The notes under the pieces were generated by a model. It was given only the letters and a program-made list of their open reading frames with translations. It searched no databases and was not told the origin of the DNA. The position numbers and the translations under genes are program-made. From Nitrospira sp. bin75 (GTDB taxonomy: Bacteria; Nitrospirota; Nitrospiria; Nitrospirales; UBA8639), in the NCBI GenBank assembly GCA_002238765.1, contig MPMZ01000011.1:1-62642 (forward strand): a stretch of 62,642 nucleotides of DNA, given 5' to 3'. Shown here in pieces: positions 41,260-50,607 of this stretch (position 1 is its first letter; every line of letters starts with the position of its first letter).

Positions 41260-43929
41260 TTAGAAACCATATTTATTCTTACGCATATCAAAGGCTTCTC
41301 TGCCACCTTCCAAAATTGATGCAGCTTGTTCGCGTATTTCTGATTTGTCGATGGAACCTGCATTCGCAATTTTGCCTTTGTCTTTCCTGCTCTTTAATAC
41401 CGCGATTAACTCAGCGTCACCGAAGACAGGTATATTGGCATTGTGAGTGGCAAATAAAAACTGGCGGTTGGTTTTGTGGTACCTTAAATCCTGCACGATG
41501 CGTTCAGCTATGAAAGCATTATCCAGATGCTCTTCTGGTTGATCTATAATCAAGGGGGCGTCTCGGCTTAATAGCAAGAGATTCAATATTGCAGTACACT
41601 TTTGTCCGGTTGAAAGGTCTTCTAGTGGTACGAAGTGTTCATCCGCATCGTCATGTGCAGTATTAAGTTGGATTTCCACGCTATCCTTTAATTCGATCTC
41701 TTCCAGTTGAAGCCTTTCTTCCAAGCTCAATCCCAATAATTTGTCGACAGTACCTGAAGTCAACCCCTTTTCTTTATACTTAGCCAAGAAGGCCGTCTTA
41801 TCTTTGTTTCTTATCCACTTCGACCACTCCAATAAATCCAAATCTCCTTCCAGTTGCCTTAACCACTGAATTTTGGAACTTCCAATTCCATCAATAGCAC
41901 GCAAGAATGACTCAAGTTGCTCCAAATTCCCTGCGCGCTTGATGTCAATTTTTAGTTTGCCGACGAGATTCTTGTTCAGTTTTTCTATTGCCTGACTCAT
42001 TGATTCGAATCGAGCAAAGGCGGTATCGCGATATTCTTTCAATACTTCTTTTCTCTTGTTGTCAGCATCACGGCCAATAAGCTTTTGTTTTTCGTGGGTT
42101 GTTTTGTTCTTTCGAATGTTTACCAATTTGGCAATAATGTTTTTATATTCCGCCCCCAACGCCCTACCGCTTTTTCCGGCATGATCAGGCAATTGTGCAA
42201 TTGCTTGATTCAGTTCATCAAGAATTTCCCGGGAGTGACTTTGCCAGGCCGAATGTATGGAATCGTAGTCTGATTTGGCTTGGTTATAGCGATTAACAAT
42301 ATTGCCAACTAATTGATTCAAATCGCTTTGAAGGGTTTCAAAAATCTTTCTTGCTCTTAGTATCGATGCCTTGTTCGGTAATTGATCAATATCATCTCGT
42401 TGCAGAAATAACAGATCAAAAATTTCCTGATAGCTGTTCGACCATTGTAAAATGGCTTCAAATTGTCCTGCGATTCTCGCTTCAATTTCTCTTTCTTGTT
42501 CGAGCAATTGGGCATTTTTCAGTTTATTTGCTATTCCCAAATTTTCAAACTGTTTCACTTTTTCGTCCAAAACCGGTTCTTGCGCGACTACTTCATCAAT
42601 TCGTTCAAACTCCTTATGGGCTTCAACAATCTTTTTGCGACTCAACTCCAAACGACGCTTTATTTCATCCATTCTTCTGTCAAATTGACCGCTGTCTTGG
42701 AGGAAACAATTTATCAAATTCAGCTTGGCATCCTCATCCTTTTCCAGTGCAAGAATTTCATTCTGACCAAGTAGCTCAATATCGGGCAGGATGTCTCTAG
42801 GGGTCAGGTGAGAAATGTCACCTTGTTGGTTTTCTACGACAGGCTGCTCGCCATAGCGCCTGCTGATGCGATAGACTTGTCCTTGCTGGGCTTTTGAGAG
42901 TACTTCCAAGGTGATTTGCGAATCGCCTAAATTTTTTTTGCGAAGAGCCTCTACACCTCTGTCATCTCCTCCACGAATTGATAGGTTTAGAACATAGCGA
43001 ATACTTTCTATCAAGGTGGATTTACCTGTGCCTCGACCACCAATAACAGCATTTAGATTTTTGGAAAAAGCTAAGTCGTGGCTGGTAAAAAACCCTGCTC
43101 CTCGCCACTGTATAGAATTGATGACCGAATAGGGATTATCGGGAGTCTGATGAATAAGCCGAATTCGTGATTCAGGATCAAAAAAAGCCTGCCTGAATGC
43201 TGAAAAATCAGGCTGGATCATTTTAATCAAACAAAAAGCTGAAAGATCTGATAGCGTTTCTGGACGTTTTATGTCTTTGGCATTGATTATCGCGATAGGC
43301 TTTTTTCTCCTATAATCGTGATTTTTATTTCGAATAATTTTTTGGTATTTATCCGGTAAGTCTTCTATCGGACCGGGAATCTGTCCGGCTCTGACCAATT
43401 CTTCTTTTTTCCACAATTGAACATAGTTTCCGCCACCGCTATCCAGCTTTAGTAGGCCATTGTTTCCGGTTATATGCGCAGCGTACCAAAAGCCGTCTTG
43501 ATGAGTTATCACCTTATTTGCGATTTGTTCGCAGCTTAATGAAGATGGATGGGTTGGTTCTTGAGCAAGCTTAGTGCTGTTTTCTCCCATCAATTGTCCA
43601 AGATGCTGATTGAGGTCTGCTAATAAATGATCTTCGGGGTAGAGGCAGACCATATGAATTTTTTCAGAACTGGTAATCTCAAATCCTGGAAACACGGTGA
43701 CGCCGTTCTGTCTCAATAGATTACGTAACCCTTCTGAGTCTTCAACTTTTCCATGATCTGCAAGCCCCACAACTTCGATACGATTGTCCTGGCACTGCTG
43801 CAAAATTTGTCGGTTGTAGTCTGCTTCTTGGAGAGTTGTTTCTCCCTGATACTGGGCATAGCTAAAGGGATTGACCTGCAATGCGCATCTGTAGAAGCGA
43901 GACCCTAGATATTGAATTTCGGTACTCAT
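41260..43929 (-). CDS. TrlF-family protein: PHP domain fused to an SMC/Rad50-like ATPase
   Basis: An 889-residue protein. The first 250 residues resemble a PHP domain: VGLADHG and FPGFEITSSEKIHMVCLYPE fit the second and third motifs, but the first motif reads CALQVN where classical PHP enzymes have an H-x-H pair. Then comes an ABC/SMC ATPase: Walker A IGGRGTGKST with Lys303, a long coiled coil (about 430-720), signature LEDLSTGQKC and Walker B LIIDQPEEHLDN. Such proteins act on DNA or phosphate esters and are found in accessory loci. It has low G+C and is followed by the AlbA_2 gene. A two-gene defence system is a reasonable hypothesis, not proof. Confidence 0.75.
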   Translation of the reverse strand: MSTEIQYLGSRFYRCALQVNPFSYAQYQGETTLQEADYNRQILQQCQDNRIEVVGLADHGKVEDSEGLRNLLRQNGVTVFPGFEITSSEKIHMVCLYPEDHLLADLNQHLGQLMGENSTKLAQEPTHPSSLSCEQIANKVITHQDGFWYAAHITGNNGLLKLDSGGGNYVQLWKKEELVRAGQIPGPIEDLPDKYQKIIRNKNHDYRRKKPIAIINAKDIKRPETLSDLSAFCLIKMIQPDFSAFRQAFFDPESRIRLIHQTPDNPYSVINSIQWRGAGFFTSHDLAFSKNLNAVIGGRGTGKSTLIESIRYVLNLSIRGGDDRGVEALRKKNLGDSQITLEVLSKAQQGQVYRISRRYGEQPVVENQQGDISHLTPRDILPDIELLGQNEILALEKDEDAKLNLINCFLQDSGQFDRRMDEIKRRLELSRKKIVEAHKEFERIDEVVAQEPVLDEKVKQFENLGIANKLKNAQLLEQEREIEARIAGQFEAILQWSNSYQEIFDLLFLQRDDIDQLPNKASILRARKIFETLQSDLNQLVGNIVNRYNQAKSDYDSIHSAWQSHSREILDELNQAIAQLPDHAGKSGRALGAEYKNIIAKLVNIRKNKTTHEKQKLIGRDADNKRKEVLKEYRDTAFARFESMSQAIEKLNKNLVGKLKIDIKRAGNLEQLESFLRAIDGIGSSKIQWLRQLEGDLDLLEWSKWIRNKDKTAFLAKYKEKGLTSGTVDKLLGLSLEERLQLEEIELKDSVEIQLNTAHDDADEHFVPLEDLSTGQKCTAILNLLLLSRDAPLIIDQPEEHLDNAFIAERIVQDLRYHKTNRQFLFATHNANIPVFGDAELIAVLKSRKDKGKIANAGSIDKSEIREQAASILEGGREAFDMRKNKYGF

Positions 43930-44109
43930 AAATTTATCTCCATCACCTTCAAAAACCAGCTCACCACCTTGCTAACAGATCTCGATAGTCATCTTGAATG
44001 CTTTAATTTCGTGAGGTGCGGGTCGTACGTATTATACCATATCGCAGCCACGATTTTATCTATCGTGTCCTGTAGACGTCGTTTCCGGAGCCTAAGCAGG
44101 GCATGAGTC

Positions 44110-46062
44110 CTAACAACACTTTCCATCCGGCATCCGAATGCCGTCGCCGTCGAGAATTTCCGTGGTGGCATAGGGTTGTTTCAGGACCAGGTGCCGGTAC
44201 CATTTCATTGCGCTTTCGGTCAGGACCACGAGTGCCAGGACGGCGACCAAGCCGACCAGCGCCGCATTCAGCGTCATCGTGACGCGCGCCACCGGGTCCG
44301 CGGCGGTTCGCGCCCGGTCCAGAAAGATCCACCACAGGTCATGACAGCCCGTCAAGGTGACGATGCCCACGAACACCATCGGGACGGCCGTGACCCACAG
44401 GTAGCGGGCTTTGCCCATTTTGATGAACAGGGTCGTGCCGATACAGAGCGCCAGGGTTCCCAATAACTGGTTGGCGGCGCCGAACATGGGCCAGACCGTG
44501 GAAATCGTTCCCGTGGCGATGAGCCATCCCCAGGCCCCGACCACGAGCGCGCTCGACAGGACGACGCCGGGCCACCAATTGATCCGGCGAAGCGGAGCAT
44601 AGACGTGCCCGCCCATTTCCTGAACGAGGTATCGCGCCACGCGCGTACCCGCGTCGATGGTCGTCAGGATAAACAGGGCTTCGAACAGGAGCGCGAATTG
44701 ATACCAATAGGCCATGAGCCCGGCCATCCCCGGCAGGGCGGAAAAAATCCAGGCCATGCCCACGGCCAACGAGACCGCGCCTCCCGGCCGGCCCGAGACG
44801 TCCACTTCGACCAGTTGCGAGAGCGTGTGAATGTTTTGAACGGGGAACCCCATGGCCGCCAGCGCCTCGGCCGACAGGCGCGTGTTGATCGCAAAATAAT
44901 CGCCCGGGATGAGCAGGGACGCCGAGATCAACGCGACCACTCCGACAAAGCTTTCCAGCAACATGGCGCCATAGCCCACCATGGCCTGGGATTCGCGGGC
45001 GATCATTTTCGGCGTGGTGCCCGATGACACGAGCGAATGGAATCCCGAGATGGCGCCGCAGGCGATCGTGATGAACAGAAACGGAAACAGGGGGCCGGGG
45101 ATAATCGGGCCTCCTCCGGAAATGAAGCCGGTGACTGCCGGCATGTGCAGGTCGGGTGCCAGAATGATCACGCCGACCGCCAGCAGCCCGATGACCCCGA
45201 GTTTCATGAACGTGGAGAGGTAGTCTCGCGGCACCAACAGCATCCACATCGGCAACACCGAGGCCAGAAATCCGTATCCGGCCAACAGCCAGACCAGCGT
45301 GGTCCGGTCATGGGTAAACCAGAGCGCCACGTCCGATTGCGCCACCACTTTGCCCAGGGCCACGGACAGCACGAGCAGCACGATGCCGATGAGGGACATT
45401 TCTCCCACGCGTCCGGGGCGAACGTCGTGATGGTACCAGCCCATGAGCAAGGCGATGGGGATGGTCATGGCAATGGTAAACGTGCCCCAGGGATTGGCCA
45501 CGAGCGCGTTGACCACGGCCAGTCCCAGACCGGCCAAGGCCACGATCACGATGAACAACACGGCCACGGCCGTGGCCGTGCCGGTGATCCATCCGATCTC
45601 CGCGCGGGCGATTTCCGGCAGGGACCGGCCATTGCGACGCAGGGAGCCGACCAGGATGACGAAATCCTGTACCGCGCCCGCCAGCACGGCCCCGATCACA
45701 ATCCAGAGAAACCCCGGCAAAAACCCGAACTGTGCCGCCAGGACCGGACCCAATAACGGCCCGGCGCCGGCAATGGCGGCGAAATGGTGTCCGAAGAGCA
45801 CGTATTTGTTCGCGGGATAATAATTCGTGCCGTCTTCCAGTCGAAAGGCCGGAGTCCGGCGCTCGTCATCGAGCTGCATGACGCGCCGGCTTAAGAATCC
45901 TCCGTAAAACCGGTAGGCCAGCACGTAAAAACAGCCGGCCGCCGTCACCAGCCAGAGCCCGTTGACTTTTTCCTCAGGGTTCAACAGGCCGGTGACGAAG
46001 CCGAAGGACACGGCGCACAGGAGGGAGACGAGAATCCACGCGGTCGTCTTCACGGTTTTCAT
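44110..46062 (-). CDS. cstA: Carbon starvation protein CstA (peptide/pyruvate transporter family)
   Basis: A 650-residue protein with about 16-18 membrane segments. LDDERRTPAFRLEDGTNYYP and HHFAAIAGAGPLLGPVLAAQ are the CstA signatures, followed by conserved stretches such as ISGFHSLVSSGTTPKMIARE and MAWIFSALPGMAGLMAYWYQ. It imports peptides or pyruvate at the inner membrane under carbon limitation. The C-terminal five-helix part is also present. The next gene upstream on the same strand (46154-46588) may be co-transcribed, 91 bp away. Confidence 0.95.
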   Translation of the reverse strand: MKTVKTTAWILVSLLCAVSFGFVTGLLNPEEKVNGLWLVTAAGCFYVLAYRFYGGFLSRRVMQLDDERRTPAFRLEDGTNYYPANKYVLFGHHFAAIAGAGPLLGPVLAAQFGFLPGFLWIVIGAVLAGAVQDFVILVGSLRRNGRSLPEIARAEIGWITGTATAVAVLFIVIVALAGLGLAVVNALVANPWGTFTIAMTIPIALLMGWYHHDVRPGRVGEMSLIGIVLLVLSVALGKVVAQSDVALWFTHDRTTLVWLLAGYGFLASVLPMWMLLVPRDYLSTFMKLGVIGLLAVGVIILAPDLHMPAVTGFISGGGPIIPGPLFPFLFITIACGAISGFHSLVSSGTTPKMIARESQAMVGYGAMLLESFVGVVALISASLLIPGDYFAINTRLSAEALAAMGFPVQNIHTLSQLVEVDVSGRPGGAVSLAVGMAWIFSALPGMAGLMAYWYQFALLFEALFILTTIDAGTRVARYLVQEMGGHVYAPLRRINWWPGVVLSSALVVGAWGWLIATGTISTVWPMFGAANQLLGTLALCIGTTLFIKMGKARYLWVTAVPMVFVGIVTLTGCHDLWWIFLDRARTAADPVARVTMTLNAALVGLVAVLALVVLTESAMKWYRHLVLKQPYATTEILDGDGIRMPDGKCC

Positions 46063-46153
46063 GGGGCTTCAGCACGTCGAGTGAACGCTACGTGTACGCC
46101 GGGTGGCGCGAAACGACATGTCGCCCTCGTGGGCTCGGCTGTCAGCCCGGCGT

Positions 46154-46588
46154 TCATGCCTGCGTCGAAAACGGAGGCTTGCCGAACTTTTGTCGAATGG
46201 CGTTCATGGCCTGGAAGACCATGGGTTTCGTGAGCAGCCGATGCTCGATCGTTCGCTTGCCTGGAAAATCGAGTAAGGATACTCCAATGACCATGGTGAG
46301 TAAACCTTGGCCCGGGAGGACGAGCATGGCGATCCCTGCCAGGAAAAACACGAGGCCGACCGTGTTCTTGACGGCCAACCCCGCGTAGCGCAGGACCGGA
46401 TGGTAGCCCTCCATCCACACGTGTTCTTCATCGTGCAAAAAGTAATCCACGGGCAGGCGGATGATGATGATGGGAATGAGCAGGATGGTCCCGAAAAACA
46501 TGACGACCGAGACGATGGTGATGGCGATCAGGGCCTCCGGGGGGATCAGAGCGGTCAGGTCGTCGTAGAAAGTCTGAATGGCGTTCAT
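46154..46588 (-). CDS. PGPGW-type transmembrane protein
   Basis: A 144-residue protein from the ATG at 46588, with GGGAG 9-13 bases upstream; a longer frame to 46693 lacks one. Two or three membrane helices: LIAITIVSVVMFFGTILLIP and a second around VGLVFFLAGIAMLVLPGQGL, with LTMVIGVSLLDFPGKRTIEH after it. The LPGQG-LT-IG-SLLDFPGKR pattern is the PGPGW family. Function is unknown. Same strand as cstA. Confidence 0.7.
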   Translation of the reverse strand: MNAIQTFYDDLTALIPPEALIAITIVSVVMFFGTILLIPIIIIRLPVDYFLHDEEHVWMEGYHPVLRYAGLAVKNTVGLVFFLAGIAMLVLPGQGLLTMVIGVSLLDFPGKRTIEHRLLTKPMVFQAMNAIRQKFGKPPFSTQA

Positions 46589-46711
46589 CGGGCGCGCTCC
46601 CTGCGTCGCAAGGGGACATAGCACGTTCTCGACAATTCGACAAGCGCCCCATCCCAGGCGATTCATCGCCGGGAAGCATTGAATGGCCGTCATCGAACAG
46701 GATAGGATTTG

Positions 46712-46818
46712 ATGTGTTCAGTCATTCCCTTCGACAGGCTCAGGACAGGCGTTGACGATCTCTGCCTTGTCATTCCCCTCCTTTGTAAGGAAGGGCGAGG
46801 GGAGGTAGGGGCATTCGG
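46712..46818 (+). repeat. Repeat X with a family D element, then a family A repeat
   Basis: ATGTGTTCAGTCATTC (46712-46727) is followed by a 23-bp family D element (46728-46750, CCTTCGACAGGCTCAGGACA then GGC) and GTTGACGAT. A family A hairpin (46774-46810) follows, just upstream of the EVE-domain gene. Confidence 0.7.
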
Positions 46819-46829
46819 AGGCCCAGGCG

Positions 46830-47315
46830 ATGCCCGGTTACTGGTTGCTCAAATCGGAACCTTCGACGTTTTCCATTGCGGATTTGGCGCGTTCTCCCAA
46901 ACGGACGACCTGCTGGGAAGGCGTGAGAAATTATCAGGCGCGTAACTTTCTGCGAGCCATGGCCGTCGGGGATCTGGCTTTCTTTTATCATAGCAATGCC
47001 GATCCTCCGGCGATCGTGGGTATTGTCGAGATCGTCAAGGCCGCGTATCCCGATTATTTTGCCTGGCGGCCGGGCAGCCGGTATTTCGATGACAAAAGTT
47101 CAAAACAGAATCCGCGATGGGTGATGGTCGACGTTCGATTAAAGGAGATACTGCGAGCGCCGCTTTCTTTGGAAAGCCTCAGGAGCGTAAGAGGTCTCGA
47201 ACGGATGGAACTGCTCAGAAAAGGATCGCGCCTCTCGGTTCAACCGGTCCGTGAAAACGAATGGAAGATTATTGTGCAGTTGTCGCAGGCAAAACCCGTT
47301 TCTCCTCCTTTGTAA
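46830..47315 (+). CDS. EVE-domain protein
   Basis: A 161-residue single-domain protein. MPGYWLLKSEPSTFSIADLA, then WEGVRNYQARNFLRAMAVGD and LAFFYHSNADPPAIVGIVEI are the EVE/PUA-like core, with DPRWVMVD-like spacing in KQNPRWVMVDVRLKEIL. EVE domains bind modified bases in DNA or RNA; some are linked to restriction. The ATG has GGAGG 8 bases upstream. It stands alone. Confidence 0.9.
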   Translation: MPGYWLLKSEPSTFSIADLARSPKRTTCWEGVRNYQARNFLRAMAVGDLAFFYHSNADPPAIVGIVEIVKAAYPDYFAWRPGSRYFDDKSSKQNPRWVMVDVRLKEILRAPLSLESLRSVRGLERMELLRKGSRLSVQPVRENEWKIIVQLSQAKPVSPPL

Positions 47316-47338
47316 GGAGGGGTAGGGGAGGTAGAGTC
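47297..47338 (+). repeat. Family A repeat overlapping the end of the EVE gene
   Basis: CTCCTCCTTTGTAAGGAGGGG followed by AGGGGAGGTAGAG. The last codons and stop of the EVE gene (SPPL-TAA) are made from the hairpin itself. Confidence 0.65.
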
Positions 47339-47351
47339 TGCGGAGGCGAAA

Positions 47352-47636
47352 TTATTCCCCTGGTTGACTGGGGAAGACCTGTTTAAACGGATGGATTTCG
47401 ACTCGTTCGAATATTCCGTGGGTGACGTAGGGGTCACCGTTGGCAATGCGTTCCGCCTGCTCCATGGTGTCCGCCTCAATGATGACCAGACTTCCGGCTT
47501 TATCCGTAAAGGGTCCGGCACAGACCAATCGGTCCTGCTGCTGTAAGTGTTCAAGATAGTCCAGGTGGGCGGGTCGATGGTGCGGGCGCTTGCTCTGGCC
47601 TTCCGGTCCGTCCCATCCAATGATTACGTACGTCAT
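47352..47636 (-). CDS. YciI-family protein
   Basis: A 94-residue protein from the ATG at 47636. MTYVIIGWDGPEGQSKRPHH, then HLDYLEHLQQQDRLVCAGPF and SLVIIEADTMEQAERIANGD are the YCII/ferredoxin-like fold, with the conserved H and D positions. YciI-like proteins are dehydrogenase- or lyase-like small enzymes of uncertain role. It follows the DUF2203 gene with a 14-bp gap. Confidence 0.9.
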   Translation of the reverse strand: MTYVIIGWDGPEGQSKRPHHRPAHLDYLEHLQQQDRLVCAGPFTDKAGSLVIIEADTMEQAERIANGDPYVTHGIFERVEIHPFKQVFPSQPGE

Positions 47637-47650
47637 ACACTTTCCGTCGG

Positions 47651-48067
47651 TCACGTGTTCTCTTTGGGCAGGGCTTGCCGCCCTTTGTAGCCGTCGTCGA
47701 TTTCATGCCACCATTCGATGGTGTCTTCACCGAGCCGCCAGCAGAGATACACCACGCGTCCTTCCATGAGATACGGGAAGTCGCATAAGCCCATTTCCAG
47801 ATCTTTGACGATCACTCCCATTTCATTGACGCTGTTGAGGTTTTCATAAATCGCTTCGAGTGCTTTGATGTAACGAGGGCCCTCGCAACTCCCGCCTCCG
47901 TACGAAGCGTTGGCGCTCGCTTTTTTGATTTCTTCTTTTGTTTCCAGCAGGATGGTTTTGCCGGCTTTGGCTTTGGTCAGGTGCGTCGCCAATTTGGGGA
48001 TCAACTCCGTCGCCTCGGCAAAGGAGAAAATCCGTCCATGTGAGAAAGGCTCTTCGGGCTTGGCCAT
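47651..48067 (-). CDS. DUF2203-family protein
   Basis: A 138-residue protein. FSFAEATELIPKLATHLTKA and VIVKDLEMGLCDFPYLMEGR, then YLCWRLGEDTIEWWHEIDDG are the DUF2203 signature. It is helical and cytoplasmic; its function is unknown. It heads a unit with the YciI gene. A promoter candidate lies at 48250-48277. Confidence 0.85.
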   Translation of the reverse strand: MAKPEEPFSHGRIFSFAEATELIPKLATHLTKAKAGKTILLETKEEIKKASANASYGGGSCEGPRYIKALEAIYENLNSVNEMGVIVKDLEMGLCDFPYLMEGRVVYLCWRLGEDTIEWWHEIDDGYKGRQALPKENT

Positions 48068-48249
48068 TGTCGCGCGGGTGTGTTAGATTGTGACGCAGAG
48101 AAGGTTCCCCTGCTTCCGTTTTCTTTATCACAACAATCGTGGCATCGCAAACCGACAATGTTTGAAAACAAGGGAATGCCCCGCAACAGTCCGCACAAAG
48201 AGAGCGGCATTCCTTCCATGACGGCTTCGCGAATAGTGCCGGATGTAAG

Positions 48250-48298
48250 ATTAGATAACACAAGAAACTATTGACAATCAGGAGATTCATGTTATACA
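48250..48298. promoter_or_regulatory. Overlapping divergent promoters
   Basis: On the + strand TTGACA (48271-48276) and TATACA (48293-48298) are 16 bp apart and point to rho. On the - strand TTGTCA (48272-48277) and TCTAAT (48250-48255) are 16 bp apart and point to DUF2203. The two -35 boxes share the same seven bases (TTGACAA). The rest of the 720-bp gap (48068-48791) shows no gene I can support; 48300-48790 would be a long rho leader. Confidence 0.5.
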
Positions 48299-48791
48299 AA
48301 ATAAATATACCTTCCAAATTGAAGAGGCAGTTACTTCTTCCTACATGAGTTTTCAAGTTCCAAAATTGTAAATCCGGTTTTCACGTTATCCAAAACGCCA
48401 ACACTTTTTTGCCCAGATACATGATGAATAGGTTTCCTGCATTGTATGCATTTGTGGAATTGTCTGAATGACTGTTCCGGAACAACGGCAGGACAGCCCG
48501 TTCATCACCTGTGAATAGTTTGCAAACCCGTCAATACCCAGCAGGATACGTTTCGGCTCGTCGTAACGCCACGAAGCCGGCGACGGGAAATGTTTGAACC
48601 ACCCACTTCCATGCCTGCCTCATCCGTCAACCGGCCCGGGCGGTGTCAGCCGTCGGTTCGACGCGATGAAGGAGAAAAGAGTGAAGACAATGGGAAGTGC
48701 TTGTAGGCTGCTTCAGGCTACATGTGTTGAAAGGCCGGCAATGGTATCAAACCCTTTCGGCTTCATGATCACCCACCTTTAGGAGAAGGTT

Positions 48792-50042
48792 ATGCATCTT
48801 GCGGAATTGAAACAAAAATCCATCGGCGACCTTGCGGATCTGGCCCGTTCATTGAAAATTGAAGGGTGCGCCAATCTGAGGAAACAGGAACTGATCTTTG
48901 CCATCCTGCAGGGGCAGGCGGAGAAAAACGGAGTCATTTTTGGAGAAGGGGTCCTGGAAACCCTTTCCGACGGCTTCGGGTTTTTGCGTGCGCCGGATTC
49001 GAATTATTTTCCGGGTCCCGATGATATTTACATTTCACCTTCTCAAATCCGTCGCTTCGGCCTGCGGACGGGCGACATCATTTCCGGTCAGGTTCGTCCC
49101 CCCAAAGGCGGGGAGCGGTATTTTGCCCTCCTGAAGGTCGAGAAAATCAATTATGACGAACCGGAAATGCAGCGGGACAAAATTCTGTTCGACAACCTGA
49201 CGCCCCTCTATCCCGAAGAACGCATTTCCCTGGAGTTTGATCAGGAAGAGTACTGCACGCGGGTGATGGAACTGACCACGCCCATCGGGAAGGGACAACG
49301 CGGGCTCATCGTGGCTGCCCCGCGAACGGGCAAAACCATGCTGCTTCAAGCGATTGCCCGTGCGATTCTGCACAATCACCCGGAAACCCTGCTCATTGTC
49401 TTACTCATCGACGAACGTCCGGAAGAAGTCACGGACTGGCAGCGCCAGGTCAAGAGCGCGGAGGTCATCAGCTCCACGTTCGACGAACCGGCCCAACGCC
49501 ACGCGCAAGTGGCCGAGATCGTGATGGAAAAGGCGAAGCGATTGGTCGAGCATAAACGCGACGTGGTGATTTTGCTGGACAGTATCACCCGGTTGGCCCG
49601 GGCCTATAATACGATTGCGCCTCCGAGCGGAAAGGTGCTGTCCGGCGGGCTGGATTCCAACGCGCTGCAACGGCCCAAACGGTTTTTCGGTTCGGCTCGA
49701 AACATCGAGGACGGCGGGAGCCTCACGATTCTGGCCACGGCCCTGGTGGATACGGGCAGTCGCATGGACGACGTGATTTTTGAAGAATTCAAAGGGACGG
49801 GGAACATGGAAGTCCATTTGGATCGTCGATTGGCGGACAAACGCATCTTCCCGGCCATCGATATCAGCCAATCGGGGACCCGGAAAGAAGAGTTGCTGGT
49901 CGATCGTGACCGCTTGAACAAAATGTGGGTGTTACGCAAGGTGTTGAGCCCCCTGGGGACGATGGAGGCCATGGAGTTTCTCATCGACAAGATCGCCGGG
50001 ACCAAGGATAATCAGGACTTTCTCCAGTCCATGAATCGATAA
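48792..50042 (+). CDS. rho: Transcription termination factor Rho
   Basis: A 416-residue hexameric RNA helicase. [20 protein letters not shown] and the RNA-binding domain ([10 protein letters not shown]-like stretch, [20 protein letters not shown]) come first, then Walker [24 protein letters not shown] and [14 protein letters not shown]. No extra insertion is seen. Length and motif order are standard. It is the first gene of the right-hand core cluster; rpmE follows 79 bp on. Confidence 0.97.
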   Translation: MHLAELKQKSIGDLADLARSLKIEGCANLRKQELIFAILQGQAEKNGVIFGEGVLETLSDGFGFLRAPDSNYFPGPDDIYISPSQIRRFGLRTGDIISGQVRPPKGGERYFALLKVEKINYDEPEMQRDKILFDNLTPLYPEERISLEFDQEEYCTRVMELTTPIGKGQRGLIVAAPRTGKTMLLQAIARAILHNHPETLLIVLLIDERPEEVTDWQRQVKSAEVISSTFDEPAQRHAQVAEIVMEKAKRLVEHKRDVVILLDSITRLARAYNTIAPPSGKVLSGGLDSNALQRPKRFFGSARNIEDGGSLTILATALVDTGSRMDDVIFEEFKGTGNMEVHLDRRLADKRIFPAIDISQSGTRKEELLVDRDRLNKMWVLRKVLSPLGTMEAMEFLIDKIAGTKDNQDFLQSMNR

Positions 50043-50121
50043 CCATCACGCCTTTGCCAACCCCCGGTCTTTCATGGTACATATAGAGGGGTTGATACAG
50101 GCGTGAGGGAGAATCGGCATC

Positions 50122-50331
50122 ATGAAAACAGACATTCATCCTGAATATTCCGAGGCGACGGTCAGTTGCGCATGCGGCATGAAGTTCCAAACCCGTTCAA
50201 CCGTGGGTGATCTCAAGGTGGACATTTGTTCCGCCTGTCATCCTTTCTTTACCGGTACGCAGAAAATCGTTGACACCGAAGGACGCGTGGAACGATTTAA
50301 GAAAAAGTACGCCAAGAAGTCCAAAGCCTAG
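50122..50331 (+). CDS. rpmE: Ribosomal protein L31, zinc-binding type
   Basis: A 69-residue protein beginning [20 protein letters not shown]. The four cysteines C16, C18, C36 and C39 (CAC ... CSAC) are those of the zinc-containing L31 form. The [20 protein letters not shown] end is standard. It binds the 50S/30S bridge region. Confidence 0.96.
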   Translation: MKTDIHPEYSEATVSCACGMKFQTRSTVGDLKVDICSACHPFFTGTQKIVDTEGRVERFKKKYAKKSKA

Positions 50332-50456
50332 CCTGCCCGCTCGACGCGATCTCGCGCTCCTCGATTTTCTCGCATACGTTCTTCCAATTGTAGAGAAGTG
50401 TAAATGGCAAGAGAAGGCAGGGTGCCTGTGTAGGACCGCATCTCATGCCTTATAGA

Positions 50457-50591
50457 ACCCTCTCCCCTGGCGGGAGAGGGCTGGGGTGAGGGGGAAAAGA
50501 AAAAGACGTGGTCTTGGCCGTAACCGTGGCGTGCGACCTTGCACAACGCATCACCCTCACCTTAATCCTCTCCCATCAAGGGAGAGGAAAC
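50457..50591. repeat. Two family B repeats in opposite orientation upstream of prfA
   Basis: CTCTCCCCTGGCGGGAGAGG (50461-50480) with the GGGTGAGGG tail, and its reverse form CCCTCACCTTAATCCTCTCC-CATCAAGGGAGAGG (50558-50591). The two can pair to a long stem. The second one ends in GGGAGAGGAAACGAGAGA, which is a possible ribosome site for prfA. Confidence 0.65.
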
Positions 50592-50607
50592 GAGAGAATG
50601 AACGCCT

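Noticed and set aside
48594-48782. A 62-codon leader peptide before rho
   Set aside because: No ribosome site and no typical composition; only a leader region is supported.
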